The translations under genes were made by a program, and so were the position numbers. Positions 26,401-40,300 of a stretch of 64,000 nt of DNA are shown piece by piece. Numbering within the stretch: the first letter of the stretch is position 1; each line of letters opens with the position of its first letter. Under the pieces are notes generated by a model, which was not told the origin of the DNA, did no database searches, and worked only from the letters and a program-made list of their open reading frames with translations. The DNA is from Terebella lapidaria (Eukaryota; Annelida; Polychaeta; Terebellida; Terebellidae): contig OX424567.1 in NCBI GenBank assembly GCA_949152475.1, positions 25,817,402 to 25,881,401 of the forward strand. Reading direction: 5' to 3'.

Positions 26401-27090
26401 CTTGGCTCCATTTTAAACTGTTAAACCAAATGCTCTGCTGTAACTTTCATTTGATTTACTAGCCTACTATTTCAGAATGGTACATCCTAAGAAAGGGTCC
26501 TTAGTTGACTCAAAATGACTCAACTACAGTGTCTTTCTGTCAGCTTTCTGTCACTTCTGACAGTCGAATTATGATTGTGCAGTACACAAAACTGTTGGTT
26601 ATGTTGCGTATACATTCTCTTATCACGAACTGGCCTGCTTTTTATCTATTTATGATACTGATTTGGTTTCTCTGGTGCCTGCAACATAGAGCACGTGCTA
26701 TATTGTTCAACCATCACAAAATAATATGTATGACACATATTTGGCGCAAGTGACAGAGTCTATGAAGAACACAGAAGAAAAAAACTTTAATGTAATTGGA
26801 TCATTCCAGTCCATTTCTCAGCTACTTGTAGTGACAGTCAAGTAGTATGCAACGGATTAGATCTCACTGCAAGTTTAACATACAACAACGCACCAACAGG
26901 TGATTTTCCTTGTTAAGGCATAATATTAAGTCGGCTTGATATGCCTCTAGAAACACCATCACAGATCCTCGTGAGTTCCCACACCTCTCAAGTCGAATTT
27001 GTCGTGAATTGAATTTTCTACTATTTAGTCCGGAGAAGCCATCCTCGGCACTTTGATCGAATTCCTTGAGCGACTTGAGAAGTTGTATGT
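23430..27090. repeat. Older tandem duplicate, right unit (copy C)
   Basis: Matches 18400-22710 as described there. Its first 250 bp (23436-23670, including TCCTTTCCTAACAAGGTTGTCAT) match 59090-59345, which lies in the 2-kb segment that copy B has and copy A lacks. Copy C is therefore a useful outgroup for deciding which copy was rearranged. No coding function seen; open frames at 21874-22167 and 26505-26753 are the same non-conserved frame in the two units. Confidence 0.78.
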
Positions 27091-30000
27091 GTTAGGCCTG
27101 TAACAACTTGTTTTTAGAGGAATCATTAAAAGGAGATAGATACTATCCAAGCTGTCTGATCAAACTATCACAATAACGTGTGCATTGTACTCATGGTTTC
27201 AATTGAGTAGCCCCGTATGTTCCTCTGTAGGATTGCATACTGGATAATAATCAGAGAGATAGTTTGTTTGTGGATGTTGATATTCCAGTCATGCTTTTCG
27301 ATACTTGTTTGTCAGGCTATATACAAGTACAGCACAAAAACACGATACATAACATGAGCAGGGCGTGTCCAGAACCGGGGAAACAGGGTTATATAACGTC
27401 TCTAGTGGGTTTGTAACATGGTGCACTCATTAATGCAACAACATGATAACTTCTGACAGAGATATACAATGTAGAAGTAGCCAGGACAATTATTAAAACC
27501 ATAAAATGAATTCTAACACTGGTGAATATGTTTATTGGATAACCAAAGTCGCACTTATTTCCTGTACATGATGGCGTGCATCTCAATCGGCAGATATTAA
27601 AATGTACCGCCAAAACGAGAAGACAATCCTCAACAATAATATTAGAATATTCCATACTTATAAGTATGCTGGATACTATGCCAATTACAAGTATGGCATC
27701 CAGTATGTTCCAACTAAAATAGGAGTCTCCTCTGTAAAAAAAAGTTGCTTACAGAAATGTGACATACTGGAAACGTACATTCCAATAAACATTTTTTTTT
27801 CTCATAGGAAAGCAAATATTAAACATCACATGGACAGGCAATAAAAATCATCAAGTTTGTAGTGTTTTATTCTGTTTGTGAAGTGCCACTTCCTGATACA
27901 TTTGCAAATGCTAATACCATGAATACACATCGAATGAGATTCTACCTGAAAATTATACTTTAAAACTTCTACCCATAAATTATACTCGTGCAGACAGGTA
28001 GAAGAAGGTACTGACACGTTAAAGACCCTCACAAGAAGGGCATCTTCCTGACACGAATGAAAACGACAGCAACATGTCGAAAGGTATTTTCCAGTATCTG
28101 GAAACCTGTAATGTTGTGAAGATGAATCGACAGGAAAATGGTTTACGGTTTAATACTAGAGTTTTGGCGGTGGTTAGTTGTCCACTCTCTTGATGTTGCT
28201 GAAAAAAGTGTGAAATCACCTGTCAATACATTTAAGAAAATGTGACATACAGGGCTGCTGCATCAATGCATTTGTGAAACAGCCAATATAATTAGCTATG
28301 ATGAACATACAATAATAAAAGAGAGCATGTACTGTTCGTCATGCTAATTTCGTTTTTTTTTGTGTGTGTGCGCAAAACATTCAATTTTGACAATAATGAT
28401 GCTGCTGATATGACACATCTATCAGAAAAACACCTACATTATGTGTCATATTCGTTCCCTCGACGAAATGTCCACAAAATGTATGTACCTTGCTTTTCTT
28501 CATGAAGATGTCAGAAACACCAAAATGTACTAATTCAGATGAATAAATCATGCATTAACAATCACGGACCAATAAACATCGCATCAGCAGCTCTGATGCG
28601 ACCAGACTATAGACCAGACTATCACTCTCCATGAACAGAGTGCTATATGAAGCAAATATTGCACGATATTTATGGCCAACCAAACCACTGAATTGGTGTC
28701 ATTATTTGCCACAAATATGCACAGGTTTTATTGTTGGTCAAGCGTTTGAGAGTTGAGACTTCAAATATACTCGAGGCAATGGAAGGTTTCTGGGTTTGTA
28801 GTAAACAATATCTAGTCATCTCTGGAATATTAACAATATTGAATATGCATGTGTTGCATTGCACAGCGTTGCAGTTTGATGTTAATATGATGGACAGTGT
28901 GGAAGCAACTACACTAATATACGGTTACAACATCAAATGTTCGATGTCTCTCCCCAGCATTTATCTAAAGAATTGCCACAGTCGTCATGTGTAGCAACTC
29001 CAGACTTTTCCTGTTTGTTTCTGTGTCTCATGCTTCAATGCAGCATTGCCCATATCTGGGCAGGACATTTCCTTGTTAAGCTACTCACAGTGGAGACACG
29101 GCATAAGACATTGATTCCCATTAGATCCAAATTACCACCAGGACCTGATAAAAATCCACGAGTTTGCAGGGACTTGGCTGCGGGGCGCACATCAAAGGTT
29201 CCTGGCAGCGGTGTGGAGGGAATGTTCTGGAGACAGCCCACAAAAGGGCAGAGTTGGGATCTCGGTGGAAGTTGGTTGGGAAGACGGAAGGAACTGGCGT
29301 GGCACTGTGTTGTTTGCTGTCGCTTTCTGTTTTTTATTGGGATAAACAATAGCAGATGTCCTACTCCATCGAGAAACAAAATCAGCTATTATTATAATGC
29401 AAATGTGAGCAGTTACTATTTGAATGAACTATTAATTTTTTCCGTCCTTAGTATTTGAACAAGGTAGTTGATAGTGAAAATGTGAATGTCATTGATGTGC
29501 AGTTTGCATACATACAATTGAATGTGGAAGATGTTGTCTTGATGGCCATTCGTCTGTCATGAAAACTCCACGTATTGTGCTATATAATTTACTTTCATTT
29601 GCTTTCGGGATGTATAATCCAGTCCACAAATAATCCTATATGAATTTAATCTCCTTTTCAGTTTGCAGTGTTTGCACTCTCGATTGCAGGAGCAATATAA
29701 GGTGGGCTCAACACCCATCAGAAGATGGAACAGAAGTCTCCTGAACACTTTATCTACTCTTGTGTATGTCTAATATGGCTCTGAAATATGAATAAGCAGT
29801 GAATTCTGTAATATTTGACGTTTTCCAGACTTGCTGGCTGACCGGACCATTTCACGATACCACACAGAGAACATTGTAGATTACTCACAACTGATTGTAG
29901 ACATTCCACGTCACCAAGTCATCGTAGGAGCCAGGTCTGTTAAACACAACTACACCAAACCTAGTTTTAATAAATGAGTTGTGATAACTTGCAACAAAAC

Positions 30001-30800
30001 ATATCCCTGCTAAATCATTCTGGCACAATTGGTGTGTGTTATCTCGAGTAATCAGTGAATTTAGCGGTTGTTCTTTCATCATTAAAGAACACATTGTACA
30101 ACATTATACAACATAGATACAACCATGCTAGCTGTCTTCATTATTGCCTAATAAATAATTAATCATCCACATATGTGACTAATGCTAAGACTCATAGACG
30201 TTCACGTTGAAGGTTATATTTTCAAAATTATGACTCGTCTTCACTAATAGTCTATGCAGGTGCAACAATGGAAGCGGTGTTCTTTTTGTATGATACAGGG
30301 AACAAAATGTCATTTATTGTTTGTGTGATTGTGATGTGGTTTTGTCATAGTTCTACCCATCCCTATCACAGCAGGAAAACTGTAGTGAGTGATAAATCTT
30401 CGTTGGAACACAACACATTGGCTTTGTCCCCTGACACATTGGTTGTGTGTATGACATGAAATTTTGATCATGCACCCTTTGCAAAGAAGAGTTTAGTGTT
30501 CCTAGATGAAATATTGTCTAGAAGTGCAATAAACTCACGACACATAATCGATGTGAAGTCCATTTTGCTGAGGGTCGGTCTGTCTAATGATTATGGATAT
30601 TGCTCTGTGCATTTTTTACCTGTTAGCGAGAAATGAAAAGGTTCAGAGGAATTTCATATGATACGATGTGATGTAGTCTCCTAATACAAATCTGAAAGAA
30701 GTTTGAAACAAAATCCATAGCGGAAGAAGTTGAAAAAACCCTGAGTTCAAATTAATTATATTTTATACTTGATGAACCGCGTGTAAGAACCGACTTTGTT
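27091..30800. other. Intergenic or upstream intronic DNA, no recognised gene
   Basis: No gene recognised. A modest G+C-richer island at about 29030-29340 is open on both strands (plus 28937-29458; minus 29035-29379), but neither translation has a recognisable domain. A small hairpin occurs at about 27650-27715 (TGGATACTATGCC...GGCATCCA). If the semaphorin's earlier exons are further left, this is part of its upstream intron. Confidence 0.5.
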
Positions 30801-30807
30801 CACGATT

Positions 30808-31200
30808 CAGGAATTAGTGCCGGGAATGACTTTTGTTGACACATCAGGAATCAGGGATGAAAATGACTTGTTGACACTTTTAGGAATTATTCGTGAGAAT
30901 GAGTTTTGCGGACACCTAAGGCACCATTGATGAAAATGATTTTTGTTGACACCTTTAGGAATTATTAGGAATGATAGTAATTTTGTTAGTACTTTAGGAC
31001 TCAGGGATGAGAATAAATTTTGTTGATACATTTAAAATGTCAACCTATTAGCAACCAATACACCTAGAGTTTGAGGATGACAAAATATTGAACGTTTGGA
31101 TTAGAAACTAGTTCTGACGATGGCGCTTGTGGATACTTAAGGAATAGGTGATAATGATTTTTGTTGGAACTATTAGGCATTAGTCTTAGAATGACTTCTG
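30808..31200 (+). repeat. Minisatellite abutting the first visible semaphorin exon
   Basis: Eight or nine degenerate units of about 40-45 bp, each a variant of 'AGGAATTAG-G--GAGAATGA-TTTTGTTGACAC'. The last unit (AGGCATTAGTCTTAGAATGA, then CTTCTGTTCACAATAACAG) runs into the splice acceptor at 31212-31213, so the acceptor region of the exon is itself repeat-derived. Confidence 0.75.
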
Positions 31201-31213
31201 TTCACAATAACAG

Positions 31214-31322
31214 GAACCACATCTTGCGATTGAACATGTCGACCCTGGCGGAGTTGGAGAGGGTGGAGTGGGTCCCAGACGGGCTAACTACTCGAATTTG
31301 TCAAGCAAAGGGCCCGTCACCT
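31214..31322 (+). CDS. Sema5: Sema5 exon: early Sema domain
   Basis: Residues 1-36. The first base completes a codon begun in an unseen exon, probably AG|G (Arg), giving the R-N-H-I-L-R-L start equivalent to RNYLFRL in vertebrates. Includes an NMS glycosylation sequon and ICQAKG. The donor GTAAGT follows at 31323; intron phase 0. Confidence 0.9.
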
Positions 31323-34300
31323 GTAAGTGTCATACCTTGGCCTATTCATGAAATTTCAGTTTGTACTGTCATGTTTTTTTCTCTTCCCATCATAATGCAA
31401 CTAGATATAGAGTCATGTACACGTCTTATTAACATGTGTGAATAATATGAAAATGGTGTCTTGGTACATCTGACGATGTGAACACTTCAATATATTCTGT
31501 CCAGGAGGAGTGTCAGAATTACATCCGAGTGCTGGTACAGTTAGAGGAGGAAGTGTTTGTGTGTGGAACTAACGCCTTCTTACCCAAGTGTTCTTGGAGA
31601 AAAGTCAGTCGTACTTTTAACCTCTCTGTGTGAAAATGTCATATCTTTAACTAATCAACTAGTTCTGAGGTATTTAGAATGTATTAACTGTACAATTCGT
31701 CAGAAAACACTCATAATTCCAATAACACAAGTGCATAAGATATAACTGATTTTGCTGCCATGGTAGGCATCTGAGCTGTCCAGTGTACGGCAGTATGTGA
31801 ACGGTGTTGCCAAGTGTCCGTACCATCCCCGCCACAACAACACGGCCCTGATCACACCCGACGGTAACCTGTACAGTGCAACGGTCACCGACTTCACTGC
31901 GCGCGACTCCGCGATATTCCGCATGATGGGGCCTTCCAAACATCTCAGAACCGTCCAGTACAACTCCCGCTGGCTCAACGGTCCGTACCTGCTAGGGATT
32001 TAAAGCTTTCTTTTTTTAATGTGGCTATTATAAATTCTTAATTGGAAAATAAATTAATTCTCAATAAAGAAAATACTAAACAATTAAACAACGTTTGCAA
32101 ACTGAGGAGGATACATTAAAACAAAATTAACATTTTTTTCTGAGAATGTGATTGAAACCTGAACAATTTTGTGAATCACAAGTGATTGAATTCTGTGCGG
32201 AATTGTATACACATGAGAAGCTATGAATAGCACACGTGTACATGCCTATATTTTCCACAATGTTGTTAAAATGCATGTATCTATTTTCTCTCTATTTCAG
32301 AGCCAGATTTTATATCTTCGTATGAAATTGGTGATTTTATATATTTTTTCTTCCGAGAGTCAGCTATCGAATACATCAACTGTGGTAAAGTAAGTCACAA
32401 GACTTTTCCTTTGGCAATATAATAAATTAAATAAGTTGTGGCATGACTTACATAGAGACTTACCATAACAATATTTTCTTTTATATCTTCAATATTTCGT
32501 GATATATATTCTTCAGGCTTCTGAAATTCCTCTTTTCAGAATATATACTCCAGAGTTGCCAGAATATGTAAAGTAAGTTACAAAAGAGTATCGATTGCAC
32601 ATTGATGCACTTGATGACAAATGTTATAATGTGAAGTAGCAAAATCAATTGAGTAAAACGAACATTTCTTCACGTTTCCAGAATGACCAAGGTGGTAACT
32701 TTTTATTGGAGGACAATTGGACAACTTTTGTGAAAACACGACTAAATTGCTCATTACCGGGAACTCACCCATTTTACTTCAACGAACTGCAGAACACCTA
32801 CTTCTTTCCTGAAGAACAGCTGCTATACGCTATATTCACAACTTCACCGTAGGTTTAATCAAGAGAAGATGTAAAACAAAAATGCATGATGAGAAAAATA
32901 TACAAAAATATATATAATTACATAATAATTATATTAACCCTTACACAATAGAGGCTATGAATACCACATCCTTCAGTCACAAAATGTGAAAAATGACCTT
33001 CCCACAGCACCAGTATATACGGTACGGCAGTGTGTGTGTACAACATCACGGCGTTCCACACAGCATTCGCAGGTGCTTATAAGTACCAGGAGGACACCAG
33101 GATGGTTTGGACACGTGTACCGAACGACGCTCCACAGCAGGTACTCAAATAATCTATGGAGATATTTGTCCTATCCAGGTAGTGTCCTATCCAACAGTTC
33201 TCCTGTATCCATATGTATGTTATGTATACATATGATTATATATCACTGCGATCGACGATGAAAACATATTTTCCACAAAAATGAAATAATAACATACACA
33301 AATGATTATTAGGACGTTAATTCCTGTCATGTGTCCCAGGACCTCCCTAGGGTCATGCTTGCTAGCTCGCCACCAATAAGTATTCATCCTGCTTGGGATA
33401 TACTTTTCCTTCCCAGTGCCCAGAACCGGCGCGTGGGACAGGAGAGACCCGCAGAGCCGCACCCCCGAACCACACTCCCGGCCAGCGTCTGCTCGTTGAT
33501 GCCATGAAGTTCCAGATCATGGACGAGGCCGTCCAGCCGATCACTGTGGCACCACTGCTCATCGCAGAGGGCGAGAGGTCAGCGATTGGAATTTAGTACA
33601 TGTTGTTACTCATCTGTGCATATAATGCTTGCATGAAGTGATGAAAGATTTGTCAGACAGAAACATTATTTATATGTTTCAGGTTCACACACATTGCCAT
33701 GGATTCAATCAAAACCAAGCACCACAACCGCTTCAAGGTCATCTTTGTCATGACTCTAGAGGGGTCGATGAAGAAACTTATACAGGTTCCAGGGAGCCGG
33801 GACACGTGTCTGGTGGAGGAGATACGAATCCTGGGTCCTGGGACTCCACCTGGACTCATTCGCTCATTCAAGTTGTCGAAGGAACAGGTCACTATAAAGA
33901 ACGTTTTTACTATGTAAAGCTGGTAATGGACCATGCACAGAAGAAGTTGAACTGTCATAAATATTGTACTATTGAAGCTTATTGTAAAAGTATCAAATTA
34001 GAATGACATTCAAACAGTTTTGTATCTGACACAAAAGTCAGATGTATATAATTTTTATGTGAAAATGTTTCCAGAGAGTAATTTATGTGGGAACAGAAGA
34101 TACAGTTTACAAAATTCCAATACACAGATGTAACAGATTTCCAGACAAAATGTGAGTTTAATTTGGCACCCTTCAATTTCTGCTTCAAGGTTTTTTCTTG
34201 CCTGAACCAACAGGTTATCCTGAAGTTGACATAATCTCATTCCTAGTGCGTGTATCGGGGCCCAAGATCCATACTGTGGCTGGGACAGTAACAGGCGACA

Positions 34301-37300
34301 GTGTACATCCCTCCCAGAAACCCTGCCTCTCCACCGCTGGCACCAAAACATCTCCTCCTGCCCCATCCGTGCTGTACCAGGTAAAATTTGTGGTCATAAT
34401 TGACATCTCGAGACATAATCTATATTTTCGGGTAGTTGGCATCACTTTGTTGTTGTGCGTGGTTGCCCAGGTAATGGCGGTTGGACCGACTGGTCAGATT
34501 GGGAGCCGTGTGAGCAGCGGATGTCATCTGACGAGGGCATGAGTCCATGTGTGTGTCGCCAGCGAACTTGTAGCGTGCCTGAGGCCCTCTACGGGGAGGA
34601 CCAGTGTGTTGGAGCAAGTGTCGAGGTCACCAATTGTACGATCCACGGGGGCTGGACGTCCTGGTCATCGTGGTCAGCCTGCTCAGCGTCTTGTGGCGCC
34701 GCCGTCCGCTCTCGACACCGCGAGTGTGGCAACCCACAGCCTCGCTTCGGCGGCCGGATCTGTATCGGCCCCCGCGTCAACGAGATGTACTGCATGGACA
34801 ACCCCATATGTACCAGTGAGGGCTCGATTAGAACAGTGCTCGTCCTGCATATGTGTACTGCTAGTTGATGAAGTATAAAGTTCGCAAAGGGTATGTCCCA
34901 AAAAGAGAAATATTCAAGTTTTATTTCAGGCATATGTGATAGCGTATAGTATTCCCTTCACAGCCTCGCCCCCTGACCCGGTGGACGGCAGCTGGTCGGC
35001 CTGGAGTCGCTGGTCTACCTGTAACAAGGCGTGTGGGGGCGGCATGCAGGCGCGGTGGCGCGACTGTAGCAGTCCCATGCCTCGACTGGGCGGCAAACAC
35101 TGCCCCGGCAACAATGAGGAATGGCGCATGTGTCACACCGAACCATGCGGTACGGGCTACATCATTCTGCACATTGTAGTAGAAATGGCCAATTGATATT
35201 TTGTTATTCATTTTAGGAGTTGCAAATATCTTTTGCAATTAATTGAAATTATCTGGTTATATAAAAATCAATACAATTTTCTTGTGACAGATGAGCGGCG
35301 TAAAACTGAGTGGTCAGACTGGCAGGTTTTGAACACTACGCGGGATGGTCACTCGGAGGAGCGGTTTCGTTTCACTTGTCGCGCTCCGGTGGAGAACGAG
35401 GATCTCATCCGCATCGGCAACATCAAGAGAAACACACGCTTCTGTCCACGTGGCTCCGAGGACTGTGCCAAACGAGGTAATTATGAGAAGTCTGTCCCTG
35501 TCCAGAATGAAAACCTCACTACAGATACGAGAGGGGATACCCCGAACCCTGGAAAACCTGGATATCTAATAAAGGAGAAAGAGAGAGAACAGAACTCGGT
35601 GACTAAGAATGGTATTGAAGGTCGAGGGAAGGGCTACAGAGTGCCACGGCACAGCATGAAGGACCAAAGCGTCTTCCGAGGCTTTTGTGGGTGTCGGGAT
35701 CTGGGGGTCATTAGAATGTGCCACCGGTGTTGGTACAGGGGACCTGGGCTTATGATACCATAGCAAAGAGCTTCATGATATATCAACTTGCTTTCACATC
35801 AGGGATTAACTTACAGTGTATGGGTATGGCCAGTGGAATTTGTTTGGGCTGCCAATCGGAATTTACAGATGACAGACACATAATTCTAGCTTTAATTGAT
35901 AGAGCTTCACATGAATGAAAGGGGTGCTAGTATTGGTAATATAGTCTATGTACATATAAGAATCTGCCATATAGACAATGTGCCATATGTAATATGTAAT
36001 ATTGACATCAAAGCATTTCGGAAGAAATAACTTTATGGTTTTAGCAGAATTTTTATTTTCCTTTTTGATCCTTCGTCCCCTATTTTTGTTTCCACGTGAC
36101 TATATGCTGGATGATACATGGACGCCTGGACGGATCATTTTGAAATCCCCCCACTGCTTGGACACATTATGCAGTTGTGATATATATTTTTTCAGCCGGA
36201 TCTGAGGTCCTTGAGAGTAAAATCTGCATGGAGGTTCATAAACCATCATATGGAAGAACCCTATTTATTCTGGGATCAATCTGGCGAAGTTTTGCATCAT
36301 GATCTTTGACCAGGTGCTCGAAAGAGTTTTTTTCTTAAGGCTTCATGCAAATTAACGGTGTGTTGTAGATCACATCAGGCATTATTTTCAGACTCATCGC
36401 CCTAGACAATCATGTCTAAGGGGTATTAGGGATGAACTTTGAACTTGACCGGAATTTTTTTTGCTAAGTCGGCACTGTCCATCTTGGTCGATGTCTCAAA
36501 AACTGTGCGCTGTAGAGTGAAATGGACCTTAGTTTAGGACTTGCCACCCCAGACGAACATGCGTTATGGGTTTTGAGGATGAACTATGACCTTGACCCAA
36601 ATTTTTTTCCGCTGATTCGGCATTTATGACTTTCGTCTATCGCCCAGATATTAGTTATTCGGGATGACCTGACGTGAAATTTTATTGCTGTGTCGGCATT
36701 TTTTATTTTCATTAACAGTTCGTAAACAGTGTGTGGTAAAGCGAAATGGCCGTGAGTTTGAGAATAATTGTCCTAGACAAACATGTCTTACGAGTATTGA
36801 GGGTGAACTTTGATCCTAACCTGGGATTTTTCTTGATATCTCAGAAATGGTGTCATAGAGCAAAACGGACTCATCACCCAAGTCAAACATGTTGTAAATG
36901 CTATATGTTAGTCTCTACACCGAATCGCCTCCAAGGCATTTAGAGGCCTCGACGTCTGGTATTATGTATATATTCGAAGTGATCACCTCCAACCTCCCCT
37001 CACATACAACCCCCAAAGAAACCTACCCAAAAATTCCTGAAGCACCCAGACTTGATTCCTTGTTAGATTCAACTTGGTGTTGCTGTAGATCTTTTCCTAT
37101 TCTATGTTTGATGTGCAGTGTTGATATTTAAATTGTATATTTTGCTGTTTGCTATAGTGCACAAGCAAAAAATAGTCACATGATTTGTGTAAATATGTGA
37201 TGTCAGTACTTGTGTTTAAATAGATTACTTGATGTGTAAATATATCATTGGTCCCTTCCCTACCTTCTGTCAGCGCTATTTATGGATTCAGTTGGTTTTG

Positions 37301-40300
37301 TGCACTGATCGGCCTTACTTGTGCATTGTACTTGCATCAATATGCAGCTCTATTCAAAATAACCGGAAATGAGATGGGAAAATACTGCAGATAACACTGC
37401 AATGATAATAATTTCACATGACAATATTTGCTTTTAATAATAATATATATCAGCTTGATACCATATTCTTTTCGTGAAAATACTTTTTCGTTTCATTCAG
37501 ATTTTGACAATATGTCCCATATATATAGATAATGCCTTGATAACAATCAAATATTACGAATTAACATTCATTAACATACACACATTCTTATTGCAATAGT
37601 GTACTTGTTGTGAATACATATATATTGATGTTTATTTTACATGTGTTCATTCACGATCAATGGTTCATGATGAGAATGTATTTCCAAAGAGAAATGTATT
37701 ATTCAGTGTATTGAGAGGACATGGTTGTTAATCAGTTATCAATCCTGTATCCATACATTTCTAATTATGCCAAAAAATAGTTTACTGTGAAACAAAATCA
37801 AACGTCATATATTTTTTTGTGTTAGGATGAAATATCTGTTGCAGTGAGATACAAAAAAAATTCTTCATTAGTATTCCTATCACACTGTGGCGAGATCACT
37901 GGCGAGATATGGCAATAAAAGGTGATAGCAAAAATCACGGGAATGTCGTCAAAAATACACAGCGATATATGTTTGGTGAGCTCGTGCAGTCACATATTGA
38001 AGGTATATACAACATACCTTCAAGTCTTGTATGGGTTTTCCTCAGGAGAACAAAATAAATTAAAAAGCTTTTATTAATGTAAAACATTAATAAAGGCAAC
38101 ATTAGACAATGTTCGATATTCTGGCAACTTATGTATGATATTTTCGCGGAAGTCTTTCTGAAATTACTTCATGATCTGTAGAGAAATGAAGAGTTGTATG
38201 AGACTGTATACATGCGAATATAATGAAACACAAGATTTCCACGACCCACGAACGTCTTCAGAAGCTACAATAATGAAAATGCTGTGTTGACCACATTTGG
38301 GAGAATTACTGCTATGGCAAGAAATTCAATAAGAGGAGTCCTGGAACGATCTGGACCTGGCCAGGGTCCTTTACCGTCAACAAAGGTAGAGGGCTCTTAC
38401 GATGGGAAACAAACAACTGCCTTTTCCAGAGTTAAAAACCCAGAAATAACAGGGGGCACAGAACACACTTCTATATTGACTACTGGGATCATATGCATAT
38501 CAAAATAAAATCGTGCCTTCTTGTAAATTACTTGGGTTGACGCATGAAACACATACATAACTCAGGAGTTTTGGATGGTCTGTTCGCAATGAACTCCTCC
38601 GAATTCCTTAGACGTCTTGAACATATTTGTAATGTTTGTCCAGTATTCTCAGACATATTCATAATTCGCCACTTTGTTTAACTCGGCGACGTTTGGCGAC
38701 ATTAGAAGAATCTTGTTTGATATCCCTACGAACACGATGTGAGTCGACTATATAAGGGATCTGTATGGGAACGACTTTTGTGGCAAGATTATGAAATGGT
38801 TTTACAATTTCGCACAACTTTCATGACAAATGAAGAGATAGAAGGAGATGTGTTCAACAAATCTGAGAACAGCCGAAATGTTCCTGACATTATTGCGAGG
38901 ATGAGCAAGATTCAACTCGCAGCAAATTCACAAGTAATATCGGCACAGTGTGACAGGGGTTTTAGTGATGAAGGACATGTTTAATATCATATCGGTATAC
39001 GGTCATACATATATATATGTACATGGGTTGTTCTACCAAGCAGGTCTTGCCAATTATTGCATGTTTGATACATGGTTTGTGTATGGAGAATAGGGAAATA
39101 TATGCTCATATGTACTGACTTTATTGTTCCGCAATAGATGTATAAAATATACATTTATAGATGTATAAAACATTACAGTTAGCTTCAACTGTTGTTAATT
39201 TTAGGAGAAATACAAACATTGCACGAAGCAGAGACATTCTTCATTTTCACTGTTATAGAATGATCATGATAGTCCATTTCATTAAGCTACATCTGCATGT
39301 ACTAAGCTATGACATCGATTTTATTGCACAACTGAACATTTTGTACAACTGAATTTGTATGTACAACTGAACTACATCAATTCTGGAAAACGGAAATCAA
39401 CCGTTATAATGTATTTGAAAAAAAAAACAACCATTAGAATGTATTTGGATGTTAAGCAATTATGAACATTGAACATTTCAACATGTGTGTATGAAAACAC
39501 CTACCAAAACCTGCTATATTCAATATAATGTGGTGAGGAATATGTATTATAGTGTTGTGAAATTGAAATTTGCAGTCTGTTCACTTGAATTTGTGATTCG
39601 TGATTCTGTGTATGGAATGTAACATGAAAGCAACATAAAAATCATGTATGAAATATACACACGAACAGGTGTAACATTTTGTGCTCCTTGGAATGTATGT
39701 ATATATTGTGAATCATGATTATTGTCCAATTTATACAGATATATGATATTGTGAATTAAAGAATTATTACACATTTGATTTCAAGTGTTGTTATATTTTT
39801 ATGATAACATTCCTGATAAATTTCTGAAACCAAACATCTGTAGACTTCCATACAAATACATGTAATATCATGTGAATTATTAACTTATCCATCATTATTC
39901 TTATTTACTGAATCTGTTCTGCTTGTATTAAGATATTTGTGTATTTTGTATGTTGATAAAAAAGAGTATTCCTCTTTTTTATGTTTATAGTCAAACCTAT
40001 TGTTATTTAATAAATTATCATCGGCATGAACTACCAAAATATATCTGTAAGTAGTTTGCATATATGTTCAATGTTTCTTTTTATTTTACATTCTACATTT
40101 ATTTTGGGTAGCATTTCCTTAGAATCCTGGTGCATTATGGGAATGCTGTTTGCCTGGAGAAGGTTCCATATCATCGCACGCTGCCTGGATCTGCTTCAAA
40201 TCATACATGGAATATCCTGGGACCTGGGCGTATCAGGAATAGTGTAGTCTGCAACAAGCACTTGCACAATATGTACTCCATATGTATATGGTTATTTCAT

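Noticed and set aside
28937..29458. Open frames on both strands in a G+C-richer patch
   Set aside because: Neither translation resembles a known protein. It may be a buried repeat or exon, but nothing supports either.
38739..38984. Possible extra Sema5 exon in the large intron
   Set aside because: No TSP1 motif and no need for it: all seven class 5 modules are present elsewhere.
40130..40260. Locally G+C-richer stretch that resembled an exon
   Set aside because: No conserved frame and no TSP1 or other domain; phases would not fit the flanking exons.
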